64,000 bases of DNA from Carnegiea gigantea (lineage: Eukaryota > Streptophyta > Magnoliopsida > Caryophyllales > Cactaceae), in assembly GCA_029747015.1 (NCBI GenBank), contig JAKOGI010000126.1, forward strand, positions 925,001 to 989,000, written 5' to 3'. Below the pieces are notes generated by a model. That model had not been told where the DNA came from. It saw only the letters and a program-made list of their open reading frames with translations, and ran no database searches. Each line of letters begins with the position of its first letter. Position 1 is the first letter of the stretch. This document shows positions 37,641-51,461 of the stretch, one piece after another. A program made the translations under genes and the position numbers.

Positions 37641-37760
37641 ATGTTCTAGACTTGCCGTTTCCAAACACCACACTCTCTCCATCAAAGGCTATCAGTAAGA
37701 GGAAGTTTGATATATCTCCTGTCATGTGCCTTGAGCAACCACTATCTAAGAACCATAGTT
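37641..37760 (-). pseudogene. Sirevirus protease active-site region
   Basis: The minus strand reads LWFLDSGCSRHMTGD (plus about 37715-37755), the standard copia protease active site DSGxSxHMTG, followed by VVFGNGKS. It is short, because stops cut the flanking frame. Confidence 0.75.
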
Positions 37761-38000
37761 AGTTGCCTCCTCTCACTTTAGCCTGCAAAATAGCTAAGTG
37801 CTAGTCTTGGGAACCCAGATCCACTTGGGTCCCATTTTCTTTGACATGGAGGTTCACTCACCTTTTTTAATCCACATTTGTTTAACTTACAATGACTTTT
37901 TCTCCACATCCCTTTTTCTCAAAGGAAAGTACACCGATAATGACCAGTCTTTCCACAATGAAAACAAATTATATTTTCTAGAAGTCCAAAATGACACGCC

Positions 38001-39593
38001 TATTCAAAAATCCTAGTCCCTTTTTGTTTTGGCTATCGTGAGTGTTTAGCCAATTAAGCGTTTATGAGGAACTATTTCAGCACTTGTTGTAAGTAAGATC
38101 AGATTCGGCCTTGTAGGCCTTTTCAAGCAGCTAGTTGTTTTTGCTCACCAAGGATTTTAGCCTAAGTGTCAGGTCTGGGGATTCACTTTCCAACCTTGAG
38201 AGATCAGTATTAACCACTTTTTCTCTCGTGTTCATAAGGTCCTTAAGCGTGTCAAGGTCTTTATGTAAGGTGAGGGTCTTATCATCCACCTTAAGGTTTT
38301 CACATTTGAGGGTTTCATTCACACGTTCAAGTTCTTGTTTGTTCCTTTCAAGCATTCTAACAACCTTTTGTAATTCGGAACAAACATCTTTAAGCATGCA
38401 GTTTTCAGCATTTATTGCATCACATTCATCCATTAAAGTAAGCAATAATTTCTCAATTTTAGCTTTCCTAAGACCACGTATCTTATCCTTGAGTTGGAAC
38501 AAACTTTTGACCGATTCAAAATCCAATTTGGACTCACTTCTAGCCTTAAGGGCCACTGCAGCTTCTTCTTCTTGAGAGCCCTCTTCTTCCTCCGGGCTGC
38601 CATCATAGTCTTAGTGAAATGCCTTGTGGAGCTGCTTTATTGCGGCCTTTTGCCACAATTTCGGAACTGTTCTGACCCCTGTTCTTCCTTCTACATGGGC
38701 AATTCTTCACGATAGGATCATGTTTCCCACATTTGAAGCAACCCGAGAATTGATTACGATCATTGCTCCTTGGCTTATTTGTAATCTCCTTCTTGAGGTT
38801 CCTTCCAGCCTTCTTGAACAATTTCTTGTATTGTCGGGTTATCATTATCATGGCCACTTCTTCATCATCCAGATCCAATCATCACTTTTCACAGCCTTTA
38901 GAGCAAGGCCTCAGTCTTTCTTTGTTTCTTCCTTCACCTGGGAGCTTCCCGTCAATTTGTATGTTTGAAGGTTTCTAATGAGCTCATCCAAAGAGATCCC
39001 GTTCAACTTCTTTGCTTTCTGGATAGCTGTAACTTTCGTTTCCCATGATTAAGGCAAAAATCGTAGGATCTTCCTTACCAGTTCTTCGGTGGTAAAGGAT
39101 TTTCCCAACAATTTCAGCTCATTGGTGATGTAAGTAAAATGAGTGTACATATTCATCACCATCTCTTTGTTACTCATTTCGAAAAGCTCATATTTTCTCA
39201 TTAACAGCTCGATCCTGGACTATTTGACCTGGTTGGTTCCTTCTGAGCCACACGAAGGGCATTCCATATCTCCTTCACAGACTCACACTCTAAGATACGG
39301 GTGTACTCGTCTGGTCCAAGGCTAAAGTACAACAGCTTCTTGGCCCTAGCGTTTTTCTCCTTCTTGTTGAAGTCATCTGAGTCGAACTCATTTAGCTTCT
39401 TACGGGTAGTCTTGCCATCTTCCATGGTCTTCATTAGAATGTAAGGACCATTCTCAATGATCATCCACAGGTCGTAGTCATCAGCCTAAATGTAATTCTC
39501 CGTACGATTCTTCCACCAGTTGTAATGTTGTCTATTGAAGTATGGTGGTCGAGTCATAGATTGACCTTCCAAAATTCCTTGTGGTGCACTCAT
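38001..39593 (-). pseudogene. Sirevirus gag with coiled-coil extension
   Basis: Starts at the ATG 39591-39593 with MSAPQGILEGQSM, then FNRQHYNWWKNRTENYI, an in-frame stop, DLWMIIENGPYI and LECESVKEIWNAL. After a shift it continues KAKKLNGISLDELI. The knuckle at 38603-38878 reads CFKCGKHDPIVKNC, where the expected histidine is proline. 38131-38556 is a 141-codon heptad-rich coiled coil (LKDVCSELQKVVRMLERNKQ), the long gag extension seen in Sireviruses. The plus frames opposite it are shadows. Confidence 0.85.
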
Positions 39594-39611
39594 CTTTTCA
39601 GGATCTCTCAA

Positions 39612-42600
39612 TGTAACGGCCCGAACCTAAAATCAGCTAATTATATTGCATTATATTAATTACAACTTAATTAAGTTGGGTGCAACATTTCAGTTTAGCA
39701 TTGTATGTGTGTAAATATATTTGTGTATTGCAGGTTGAAACGACGATATAGCCTCAAAATAGATCTAGCTAAACTCCTAAATAATTCGTTCAAATGCTAA
39801 TACATATTCGAATGTCCGCTGAATAAACATTAGCCTAATTATCAAATGGCTAATTTGGAAAATGATAATAATAATGATAATACATAAGCAAATATATCAA
39901 CAATGCAATAATAATAATAAGATAACTTATATATATAAAAAAAGTGAGGCATTACTCAAAACTGAAAATATCTCACTCAAATTTTACACCTAAAAGATAC
40001 ACAATTTCATTTATTAATTTTAGTCAAAGATATTAATCCAATTATTTAAACATGTACACATGTAATGAAAAAAGGGGGGAAATAAAAATGGAATGGTGAG
40101 ATAAATAAGAGAAAAATCTAGATAAAGATGATTTGTCACTAAGTAAAAGGGTGGAAAAAAAGAAAAGAAAACCAAAAATTAATCCAAATTTAAATTAACA
40201 ACCCAAATTAAACAAATAAACAAAACAAAAAAAAAGAGCACCCCAAACCCCCCGACTACCAGACCCGACCCACCTCCCCTATTATGCAAATCACCCCCTC
40301 CTCTCTCTGTCTCTACTCCGGTCCATGCCACCCAGCCGACTGATGCATCTGGCTGACCCCTAGTAACCAGCAGTTGCCACCAAACAAGCCTACAACCGCC
40401 CCTCTTCTCTCTCCCGATTTACCTTGCTCTATTCTTTTCGTTCTATTCGCCAGCCTCCTCTGCCCGTTGCGCACCCGCCGGCCAGTCAATGCCACCCCAT
40501 CACCGTCCATCATCACCGAAGACCGCCGCCTAGCACCATCGTCCCAGTTGTCATCTTCTTCCCGACTTCTTTGAGTGTGTTTGAGTGGGTCGAGAGGTGA
40601 AAACCCTAGCTCTCTTTAACTCAATTTTTGATGCTTCAAATTTGAATTCTTGTGTTAAATGGTGAAATTAACATTGATGAGTGTTTATTTGTAAATTTCT
40701 TGGATTATTGTGAATGTTTGATTTGAGTTGTGAATTGGTGGGGGGGGGGGATTGAGACTAGTGTGGTGAGTGAGCGTTTGGAAACTATGTTGAATATTAG
40801 TTGTTTATGGTGATATTGAGATTGATTTTAATGCTTTTTGAAATGAGATTAAAGTGAAATAAATGTTGGATGGATGAGTTGTGCCCATAAACTTGAGATA
40901 TTAGGGCTTATAGCTTGAATGATATTCAAGATTGATTATGTGGTGTATTAGCATTTAAATAGGTTAATTGATGCTTAATTAAAGATATATGTGTATACCT
41001 ATGAGGTTAATGTGTCTATTAATTTATGAACATGATTTGGTGTTTAAGGTTGTGATTTGAATAAAGGAAATACAAGCTTGGTTAGAGTTGGTTGGGTGGT
41101 TTTAAGCGAACTATAATGAAAATTTGGAGGAAATTAATGAGAGTTATATGTTGATTATATGTAGGTAATGACCATGAACATGTGAATTTTGGGGTTAGGT
41201 GCTTGGATCAAACTCAAGCCTAATTATGTGTTTTAATGGTTGGATGAAGTTAAACAAAATTTGGATTGCTTCATTTATGTTTATCTAAATATTTGGGCAT
41301 AATTAAAAGCTAAAAGAAATGTGTGGGTAAGTGTCGGGGTGAATTGGATTATAAAATCTGGATAATCGTATGATTGTGACTCGATCTTAGACCCGAGCCC
41401 AAGGCCGTGAACTCATCTAAAGCGTGTCGAAATCCAAGGATAAAGTTTATCGGTGACTCACCCAATAAGGAAATAACCAAAAGTGTTCATTAATACACTA
41501 CCAAGAATGTGATTTATATCCACAAGTGCGATGGATAATAATAACAGTAATACTAATAACAATAAATATGACTATAATAATAACAATAATAAAAATTTTA
41601 ATAATAACAATGGTGTAGAGATCAATAATTTCCAATGACGATAATACTAATAGTGTAATGAACTTATAGCAATGATTTGGATAGTGATGGTGATAATGTC
41701 GTCATTAATAAACACATGATAAGTCACCCTATTTCACTTTTATAACATTCATTAAACGAACATTGGCAACATAAAGGGGAGGAACAAAAACAAAGATAAA
41801 ATGAAATCAAATTAATAATAATTGTTATGCTAATGATAAAAAGAGAAGCTGAATGAATTTAAATTATTCATTAAGTTAAGATTTTAATAAAATTTCTTAA
41901 CCTCGCACTAATCGAGAAAATGACATATTTGGAGAAGAAGTGAGGCCACTGCTGTCGCTTCAAGCTGCCAGCAAGTGATTTTCACTAAAACGGAGAGAGA
42001 TTCTCAAAGATCAGGTATGTACATTGCCTGTACTCTTCGAAAACTCACATATTTCTCAAACTATACAAAATCAATATAATATTTACACAATGAAACTATT
42101 TATGCAATGTTTTATCACCTGAACAAATAGCTTCACCAATTTTCAATCATCAGGGCTTATGCCCCTTCAATTTACCCATGCGGCTGTAACTCAGGCTTCC
42201 AAATCGGCGCGGGAGCTATGCACTTATCTCAAGATCGCTGCAGACGCCAATCGAGGTCCACTTCTAGATAATAACCGGCAAATTAACTTCACTCATAAAT
42301 TCTCTCTCTCTTGTTTGTAAAACAAATTGTTTTGAAATGCGGACGTCCAACTAATTGATTACAGAACTCATTTTACAGCATAGGGATGTACGTGCTGAGT
42401 TTCGACTCATTATTCGAATATTTTTATGTTTTCTGTTTTAGGTAAGGGATCAATGAACCATTTTCCTCTTGGCAACCCAGAAGGTGGCTAGAAATGAGCG
42501 AGGGTTGTAGTTTGCTGAACGTTAGTTAGCTAAGCACTCACAGTGATTTATAAGCTAGCACCCCTAAGGACAGGTTGGTTATATATTCTTTTGGACATGA

Positions 42601-42855
42601 TGTCTGCTAGTATTTGGTAATCATGCACTGAGGTATTAGATATATCATAAATTGTATAAATGGCTAAATGTATGTTGTACCAAATATTTGATGAACCAAG
42701 TGGTTACATGTGTAACGCAACGTTATAAGTAGACTCAGATAGCCTTGTTCCGTTACGGAACGGCAATAGTGCCTCCAATCAAAAGACTTCCGCTGCAATC
42801 CATAGACAAGTGATTAAGTTAGATTAATCATACATTATATCTTGGGGGTGTTACA
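39612..42855 (+). repeat. 5' LTR of the Tekay-type element
   Basis: 3244 bp, from tgtaacggcccgaacc to tcttgggggtgttaca. A pyrimidine-rich GC island at 40240-40620 is followed by gaggtgaaaaccctagctc. The island produces short open frames on both strands that are not supported as genes. Confidence 0.93.
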
Positions 42856-42859
42856 GTTG

Positions 42860-42873
42860 TGGTATCAGAGCCA
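42860..42873 (+). other. Primer-binding site of the Tekay-type element
   Basis: TGGTATCAGAGCCA, four bases after the LTR end; complementary to the tRNA-iMet 3' end. Confidence 0.92.
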
Positions 42874-44260
42874 GGTTAGTGAATCACGATGAGGATAGGA
42901 CGCTCGAGGTTAGGGCCACTGGGAGCTATAGTGATACCTGCGAGTTGTGTTGGATTAGTGAAATGAAGTGTTAACCAGGAGTTCATGTGTATGCATGCAT
43001 CATAAGGATGTTTTTGTAAACATTTACCTGACTTTCATCTTTTGGTATTGAGACCAACGGCATAGTTAAATAATATCTTAAGAATTTCATCGTTATCAAA
43101 GTAGAGTGGGGAAGCATTCAATTAACTTCTTGGTGATGTATGTATTCCAAGAAGTTCATTAAGCTCATAGAGATCATTTTTATGTAGTTTTGCGTTGTCG
43201 TTTGAGTTACCAAGATGACTTCAATTTAAAGGTTTTATTAAGACATACTGAAGTACTTAATGTTTGGGTATTGCAATGTTTAAGATATGATAAAAAGGTG
43301 AAGTTCGTAAATTCTTATGTGATTTATACAATACCAAACTATACTAACTTGCTAAACATGGGAAATGCATTATGTAGCAATATTCATGGATTGGATCTGT
43401 ATGAAATAGCCATTGCAATGTTGCAATAAGATCAACGTATGATGGTCTGTCACGCCGTTATAGATGTTTTCCAATAATAATTTAGTATAATGAATTAGCT
43501 GTTGGCAATTTAGTAGCTTATGTTGTGCTACTTGATATCATATGGGTTGTTTGTGACAAGATAAGGTGTTATGCAAAGGAAGTGTAGTCATTAAATGTGC
43601 CTCAAAAAAAAAATGTGAACTCATGTGGGCCACTGACTGCTAGGTGTGTACAAGTCATTATAACTTAAGAGCATGTTTTGCAGTGATGGAGGTAGTAAGT
43701 AATAAAGAGATGCAGGATATTTAGACTTGGAAAGGTGTAAATAATTTCTCTTATTATGTTGGATTAGGTCATGGGTATTCATGGTCAAGCTATACTCATT
43801 AGATTATGCAAAATAAATTAAGTTGGGAAGATGTTACTTTATGGAGCATCAGGTGATTTGGTAAGTAAGCTCCTTGCGATTAACAAGGACTAGACAAAAA
43901 GGAAAAAGAAAAGAAAGAGTGAGAAGAATGACACTTAGATGTTAGATTCATCGAAGTAGCGAGAGTGACGGTCCACAATTTTGAGCATGCTCATTTTGGT
44001 GAAAAATGACTATCTACAGAAGTGTAACTATAGGAAAATGGCTTAAGGATATGTTGTATATGTGGAAGGATACGTTACTTTTGTATACCAGAAATCTAGA
44101 AGTTAGAATCTATACTTTTGCCTAGAATGGATAAGATTTGAGGAGATAAATAATGTTTAGAGAAGTATAATAAATTACAATGGTTATATGGGTTGGACTA
44201 ATTAGGGCACTTGTTGATGCATTACAATTTATGTTGGCAAGGAATTAGGACTGGTGATTC

Positions 44261-44324
<64 letters not shown>

Positions 44325-46720
44325 CATGGACTCTATAGAAGTATTACTAGTGATTCTATGAGGTTGAAATGTCAAATTTTAAGGAGCATCACCAGGACAC
44401 AAGCTCAAGCACAACAATAGAGGATTGTGGGGTACTAAGATTTGTGAGATGTTTGCATATAGATTAAACCCAAGCGACTTTCTTTTGAGTGTATCAAACC
44501 CTTGAAACTTTAGCTACATAGTCCCTATACTGATCCAAATGAGTTTACAGTGGCTTTGGGCAAACTAATATCAGATCACCATTGTCAGATATCATTGCAT
44601 AAGTTAGCATTCTTCGTGACCACCTTGGTTACCACCTAGAGCTTGCCACCCCTGCTATACAATCACATAATTTAATTTGTAATTCCTTTTCAATCATATT
44701 AAGCTTTGCCCAAAAAAAAGAAAGAAAAAAGAAAAAAAATAATATAATCACCGCAGCAATACTGCATTACATACCTTTTCAATTCCCTCATTGAATTTCC
44801 TCATGACTTTAATTTTTAAAGGGAATCCTTTAAGATAGGTTACGTCTCTCTTGCTTTCATTAATTGCCTCTACTCATCTTACTTTTTACAACCATTATTT
44901 CAATAATAACGTGACCTTTCCTGTCCTTAATATCCAATCACCCCATAAGTTGCTATTTCACTACTAGTCTGGCTTTTAGATTTATATGTAATGTTTTGGT
45001 TCCTATGTAACCAACGGTTGGGACTATCTGAGTATTACTGCCCCTCATTCCTAAATTGTTTACATTTATAATTATTTTCACTCCATCTGCATCATGGTAA
45101 TATTTTAATTACCCATTATTTCGAAATTTATCATCTATTCCTTTTATAAAAATCTTACATCAGCAACATTCTCAGTTCTTTTAGTCATTAACCAACTTAT
45201 CCCTTGATCATCTCAACTTATGTATCGACATCATCTCTTTGCTATGTTACCTCTTCTTGACCTCGAGCAATTGCTTAGAAGATCTTAATTAGCATACGAA
45301 ACTTTACTGATTAATTTATCTTTTGCATTAATGCTATTATTTCTATCATTTCTTATATGTGGTTGATCTGCCTCATCTTTAAACTTTGCATTCTTTCGAA
45401 GTTATATGATCTTTCTTTTAATTTCAAACTTTTGGAATCCCGGTGGTTCCTCGAGAGTGCTTGTACCTATTTCCAGCATTATCCACCATATTTTTGAAAT
45501 TTCTGGCTAAATCTTGAGCCCATTCTTGCTCGATTTTAAGTGGTTGTCAATATTCTAACACTAACACGACTTTCATCTTCCTCTTCTTCATTTTACTAAA
45601 AGCATATTTGTATGTATATCTCTCGCACTCCATTTATTCATGGTAGTAAGGCTATATAGCTTGTGGAGTTAGAGATGCAGTTAAACTCTCACTAGTGCGA
45701 GTGAACAATGACTGTTGTAACTCCAACAATTTTCTTACTTTTAAATTCCATTCATCAAAATATAAACCTAAGTTTTCTCTATGCAACCTTGTTATCTTAC
45801 TTAAATTTGTTTCATATTGCTTATTTTATACTCTGCTCATTCAAACCTAAATTCATCTATCAGCTTTATCATGTTGATGGTGGGCAGACGGTCACCCTAT
45901 AGAAACTCCATTACTAATATCGTATTTGTAATTCAACGGTTAAACCCAAATGTAACTGAATCATCTTTCCCATCTAAAGTGGGGCAAGTCTTTTCCTTCA
46001 AAAATCTTTTGTCGTTATTTATTACCCTATGGTGGACACCATGGTTATCCTATTTTTTATGATATTGGTGCTATATTTATGATCTTGACATTCAACCACA
46101 CCTTAGTGTTGCAATTATAGTAACAGTCCACCTTTTTATTTCTGATAGAGCTCTGAAACCCCAAACTCATTTCAATTCATGCGGAGGGTCCGAGCGGCTT
46201 AGTCGAGCAATCAAAACTTCGGTTAAAAGTATTTAAGTAAGCGAATAATACTATCTTCCTTTCTTGAAAACTCTAATCCTTTCTTATTTCATTTCACATC
46301 TCATAAACAACGTAACTTGATCCATAAGTCAACCTGCTAACTACTCAACCGGATTGAGATGGCATAAAATAATCGTATTTGCCATTGATATAACTGAGGA
46401 ACTGCTGACTATTTGTTGGCTCTTTCATGATTCTTACCTACCAACCACAATGCTGGTAACCTTTTACTCTTGGATTCTTGAAAACTCCTAGCCTTCTTTA
46501 CTTTAGCTATCCTATGATAATCCCTGTCTTATTAATCATTTCTAATTTGACTGTCTATTTCTTTCATAGGCAATGACTCACTTGACCATCGTTCTTATCA
46601 CTCTTATTCGTGGGTATGTTCATCTTTAAAGTTGAGTTTAGATCTAGGAAACTTTTAACTAGTCCAATGATGAAAAGCTCAGCATAGTTTGAACACAATA
46701 ATAACTATCTAATCTGGTGT
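42874..46720. other. Tekay-type interior without recognisable coding
   Basis: 3.85 kb where gag, protease, RT and RNase H would be expected. Only short open frames exist (for example 43190-43429 and 45708-46062), none with a known motif. 44440-46700 is strikingly T/C-rich on the plus strand, as though of different origin from 42874-44440. A (TA)n tract lies at 44263-44322. Confidence 0.5.
44263..44322. repeat. (AT)n microsatellite, 60 bp
   Basis: Uninterrupted at repeat. Confidence 0.95.
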
Positions 46721-46739
46721 CACCAGGAACCATGAAAAT

Positions 46740-48059
46740 ATGAGCATTGAAGTTGTATCACGTCGGCCAAGAAACGAGTGGTCATTAGCATTAAAAGTGC
46801 AACCCTCAATAGTAGCGAAGATTAAGTTAAGTCAAAAGGGTGATATCAAATTGGAGAGACTTAGGCAAAATGTTATACAAGAGAAGTTACTTGACTTTGT
46901 GATACATGAGGATAGAATCTTGAGGTTACAAAACCGATTATCTGCACCCAATAAAGAGGAATTAAGACAAAGATTTTAGGAGGAGCCATAATGCTCGTTA
47001 TTGAGTGGATCAAGAAAGAAGAAAATGTCTAGGGATCTGAGCCAATTCTTCTGGTGGGATAACATGAAAAGAGAGACTGCAGAGTATGTAGATAAGTGTT
47101 TGACGTGTCAAAAGGTGAAGGTAGAACATCAACGTCCTGTGGGCGAATTGAGGCATTTAGAGATTCCTACTTAGAAGTGGGATTCAATTTTAATGGATTT
47201 TATTATGGGGTTGCCCATCTCTACTTTAAAGAAAAATGCTATTTAGTTCAGTGTAAAAAGACTCATCAAATCTTCCCATTTTATAGCAATTCATAACACT
47301 TGGGGTTTAGAGAGACTACTGTAATTGTATGCCAAAGAAATATTTTGACTACACGACATAACAAAGGATATAATATCCGATAGAGACCAAAGGTTTCAAG
47401 CTCGATTTTGGCAAGCTCTACAAAAAGTTTTTGAGACCAAGTTAAATTTTAGTAATTTATATCACCATGAGACCAACGGGCAAACCAAGAGAGTGAATCA
47501 AACCTTAGAAGATATGTTGAGAACCTGTGTGCTTGGCTTCCAAAGAAAATGGAAAGATTACTAACCATAGGTGAAATTCCATTATAATAACAGCTATCAA
47601 TCCACTATTAAGGTGAGCCCTTTTGAAGCATTGAATGGGAGTGCAGAACTCCATTGTGTTGGAGGAAGCTCAATGAAGCATTAACCATAAGCGTAGGTTG
47701 ATTCAAGAGACCACTGAAATGATAAGAAAAATTCAAGAACATATCAACATAGCTCTGAGTCGACAAAAAGTTATGCAGACAAAAGGAGAAGACTATTAGA
47801 GTTTCAAGTAGGAGATAAAGTATTTTTAAAGGTATCCTCAGTAAAAGGAGTGAGAAGATTCAACCTTAAGGGCAAACTGAGCTCTAGATACATTGGCCCT
47901 TATGAAATTATCGAGAAATTGAACCCTACGGCTTACAGGATGGATCTACCAACAGAACTGGAGCATGTGCACAATGTTTGTCATATTTCACAGCTCAGAA
48001 AAATTTATACTAGACCCAAATCATATCATCATGTGTCCCGTACAGATAGTAGACTATAG
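46740..48059 (+). pseudogene. Chromovirus integrase
   Basis: 46740-46979 is the linker and N-terminal region: a WSLALKVQPSIVAKIKLSQK segment and RILRLQNRLSAP, then a frameshift. The zinc-binding part reads FWWDNMKRETAEYVDKCLTC. The core has KWDSILMDFIMGLP with the first aspartate, IISDRDQRFQARFWQAL with the second and ETNGQTKRVNQTLEDML with the glutamate (Q/E-rich TER-type motif). 47850-48059 is the C-terminal part (GKLSSRYIGPYEIIEKLNPT, HNVCHISQLRK). Several stops. The motif order matches Tekay/Del elements. Confidence 0.87.
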
Positions 48060-48190
48060 AGTTAAGAAACAAAAGCATTTCTTTGGTTAAGGCCTTGTGG
48101 GTCACCCATACTTCACCTGAGGTTCTATGGAAAATCAACAAGGACATGAGAAGCAAATACTCATACCCATTTGAGGTACAATCGATGTTC
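48060..48190 (+). pseudogene. Chromodomain of the Tekay-type integrase
   Basis: Directly after the integrase C-terminus the strand encodes VKALWVTHTSPEVLWKINKD and MRSKYSYPFE, in the pattern of the plant chromovirus chromodomain (VKVLWRNH... EATWE... MRxKYPxLF). A frameshift at about 48060-48085 separates it from the integrase. Chromodomains direct integration to marked chromatin. The aromatic positions are only partly kept. Confidence 0.7.
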
Positions 48191-48230
48191 CTTTTAAATC
48201 TACAAGTTTCAAGGACGAAACTTATTTTAC

Positions 48231-48240
48231 AGGGGGAAGG
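48231..48240 (+). other. Polypurine tract of the Tekay-type element
   Basis: agggggaagg immediately before the 3' LTR (48242), after the familiar caaggacgaaac sequence. Confidence 0.85.
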
Positions 48241-48241
48241 C

Positions 48242-51200
48242 TGTAACGGCCCGAACCTAAAATCAGCTAATTATATTGCATTACATTAATTATAAATTAA
48301 TCAAGTTGGGCACCGTATTTTAGTTTAGCATTGTATGCGTGTATATATATTTGCACATCATAGGTTGAAATGACGACATGACCTCAAAATGGATGTGGTT
48401 ATGCTCCTAAATAATTTGTTCAAATGCTAATACATATTTGAATGTCCACTGAATAAACATTAGCATAATTATCAAAGGGCTAATTTGGAAAATGATAATA
48501 ATAATGATAGTATACCGACAAATATATTGACAATGCAATAATAATAAGATAACTTATATATATAAAAACAGTGAGGCATTACTCGAAAATGAAAATATCT
48601 CACCCAAATTTTACACCTAAAAGATACACAATTTCATTTATTAATTTTAGTCAAAGATATTAATCCAATTATTTATGCATGTATATATGTAATGAAAAAA
48701 AGGGGAAATAAAAAATGGAATGGTGTGATAAATAAGAGAAAATCTAGATACGGATGATTTGTCACTAAGTAAAAGGGGGGAAAAAAGAAAAGAAAACCAA
48801 AAATTAATCCAAACTTAAACAAACAACGCAAATTAAAGAAACAAACAAAACAAAAAAACAACGAGCACCCCAAACCCCCCTAACTCTCATACCTGACCCC
48901 CCCTCCCCTGTTCTGCAAATCATCCCCTCTCTCTGCTCCGACCCATGCCACCCAGCCGGCCGATGCATCTGGTTGACCCCCGGTAACCAGCAGTCGCCGC
49001 CAAATAAGCCCACAACCTCCCCTCTTCTCTCTCCCAATTTTCCTTGTTCTGTTCTTCTTGTTCTCTTCGCTGACCTCCTCTGCCCATTGAGTGCCCTCCG
49101 GCCGATCAACGCCATCCCATCGCCGTCCATCATCACCAGAGACTGCCACCCAGCACCGTCGTCCCAGCTGTCATCTTCCTCCACCTCTTTGAGCGTGTTT
49201 GAGTGGGTTGAGAGGTGAAAACCCTAACTCTCCTTAACTCAATTTTTGATGTTTTGAATATGAATTCTTATGTTAAATGGTGTAATTAACATTGGCGAGT
49301 CTTTATTTGTAAATTTCTTGGAGTATTGTGAATGTTTGATTTGAGCTGTGAATGGGGGGGAATTAAGATTGGTGTGGTGAGTAAGTGTTTGAAAACTATG
49401 TTGAATATTAGTTGTTTATGGTGATTTTGAGATTGATTTTAATGCTTTTTGAAATGAGATTAAAGTGAAACAAATGTTGGGTGGATGAGTTATGCCATTG
49501 AACTTGAGATATTAGGGCTTATGGCTTGAATGATGTTCAAGATTGATTATGTGGAGTATTAATATTTAAATGAGTTAATTGATGGTTAATTAAAGATACA
49601 TGTATATACCTATGAGGTTCAAGTGTGTATTAATTTATGAACATGATTTGGTGCTTAAGATTGTGATTTGAATAAAGGAAATACAAGCTTAGTTAGAGTT
49701 GGTTGGATGGTTTTAAGCGAACTCTAATGAAAATTTGGAGGAAATAAATGAGAGTTGTATGTTAATTATGTGTAGATAATGACCATGAACATGTAAATTT
49801 TGGGGTTAGGTGCTTGGATTAAACTCAAGCCTAATTATGTGTTGTAATGGTTGAATGAAGTCAAACAAAATTTGGGTTGCTTCATTTATGTTTACCTAAG
49901 TATTTAGGCATAATTAAAAGCTAAAACATATTTGTGGGTAAGTGTGGGGGTGAATTGGATTATGAGGTCTGGATAATCATATGATTATGACTCGATCTCA
50001 GACCCGAGCCCAAGGCCGTGACCTCATCTAAACCGTTTTTAAATCCAAGGATAAAGCTTATCGGTGACTCACCCAATAAGGAAATAACCAAAAGTGTTCA
50101 TCAATACACTACCAAGGATGTGGTTTATATCTACAAGTGCAATGGATATTAACAACAGTAATACTAACAACAATAAATATGACTATAATAATAACAATAA
50201 TAATAATTTTAATAATAACAATGGTGGTGAGGATCAATAATTTCTAATGACGACAATACTAATAGTGTAATGAACTTATAGCAATGATTCAGATGGTGAT
50301 GGTGATGATATCGTCATTAATAAACACATGGCAAGTCACCATGTTTCACTTTTATAACATTCATTAAACGAACATTGGCAACATAAAGGGAAGGAACAAC
50401 AACAAAGATAAAATGAAATCAAATTAAGTTAATAATAATTGTTATGCTAATGATAAAAAGAGAAGTCGAATGAATTTAATTATTCATTAAGAATTTTAAT
50501 AAAGATTCTTAACCTCGCACTAATCGAGAAAATGACATATTTGGAGTAGAAGTGAGGCCACTGCTGTCGCTTCAAGCTGCCCGCAAGCGATTTTCACTGT
50601 GGAGAGAGATTCTCAAAGACTAGGTATGTACATTGCCTGTGCTCTTCGAAAACTCACATGTTTCTCAAACTATACAAAATCAATATAACATTCATATAAT
50701 GAGTCAGTTTATGCAATGTTTTATCACCTAAGCAAGTGGCCCTACTAATTATCAATCATTAGGATATGCCCTTTCAATTTACCCATGCGGCTACAACTCA
50801 GGCTCCCCGATCGGGTTGAGAGGTGTGCACCTATCTCAAGATGACTGCAGATGTCAATAGGGGTCCACTTCCAAATAATAACCGGCAAATCAACATTACT
50901 CATAAATTCTCTCTCTTATTTACAAAACAAAATGCTTTGAAATGCAGTCCCCCAACTAATTGATTACAAAACTTATTTTACAGCTTAGGGATGTACGTAC
51001 TGAGTTTCGACTCATTGTTCGAATGTTTTTATGTTTTTTGTTTTAGGTAAGAATCAATGAACCATTTTGCTCTTGGCAACCTAGAAGGTAGCAAGAAATG
51101 AGCAAGGGTTGCAGTTTGCTAAACATTAGCTAGCTAAGCGCTCACAGTGACTTATAAGCCAGCACCCCTAAGGACAGGTTGGTTATATATTCTTTTGGAC

Positions 51201-51461
51201 ATGATGCCTGCTAGTATTTGGTAATCTTGCGCTGAGGTATCAGATGTATCATAAATTGTATAAATGACTAAATGTATGTTGTACCAAATGTTTTGTGCAC
51301 CAAGTGGTTGCATGGTTAACATGATGTTGCAAGTAGACTCAGATAGCCTTGTTCCGTTACAAAACGGCGGTAATGCCTCCAATCAAAAGACTTCCGCTGC
51401 AATCCATAAACAAGTAAGCGATTAAGTTAGATTTCAGACATCATATCTTGGGGGCGTTACA
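48242..51461 (+). repeat. 3' LTR of the Tekay-type element
   Basis: 3220 bp, collinear with 39612-42855 with small indels. It ends ggggcgttaca before the TSD ctcaa. Its GC island is at 48860-49230. Confidence 0.93.

Larger units (their letters stand above)
39612..51461 (+). mobile_element. Tekay/Del-type Ty3/gypsy chromovirus lacking gag and RT
   Basis: Bounded by LTRs 39612-42855 and 48242-51461, with a perfect TSD ctcaa (39607-39611 and 51462-51466). A tRNA-Met primer site follows the first LTR and a purine tract precedes the second. Only integrase and a chromodomain are recognisable in the 5.4-kb interior; 42874-46720 has no gag, protease, RT or RNase H. It is inserted 18 bp upstream of the Sirevirus gag ATG and is therefore younger than that element. 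The two LTRs differ at many scattered sites, so the insertion is not recent. Confidence 0.93.

Noticed and set aside
38135..38575. 146-codon plus-strand frame
   Set aside because: Shadow of the Sirevirus gag coiled coil, which reads well on the minus strand.
48804..49184. 126-codon minus-strand frame and partners at 48880-49218 and 40313-40574
   Set aside because: They fall in the GC island of the Tekay LTRs, occur on both strands and lack any domain. The two LTR copies do not keep the same frame length.
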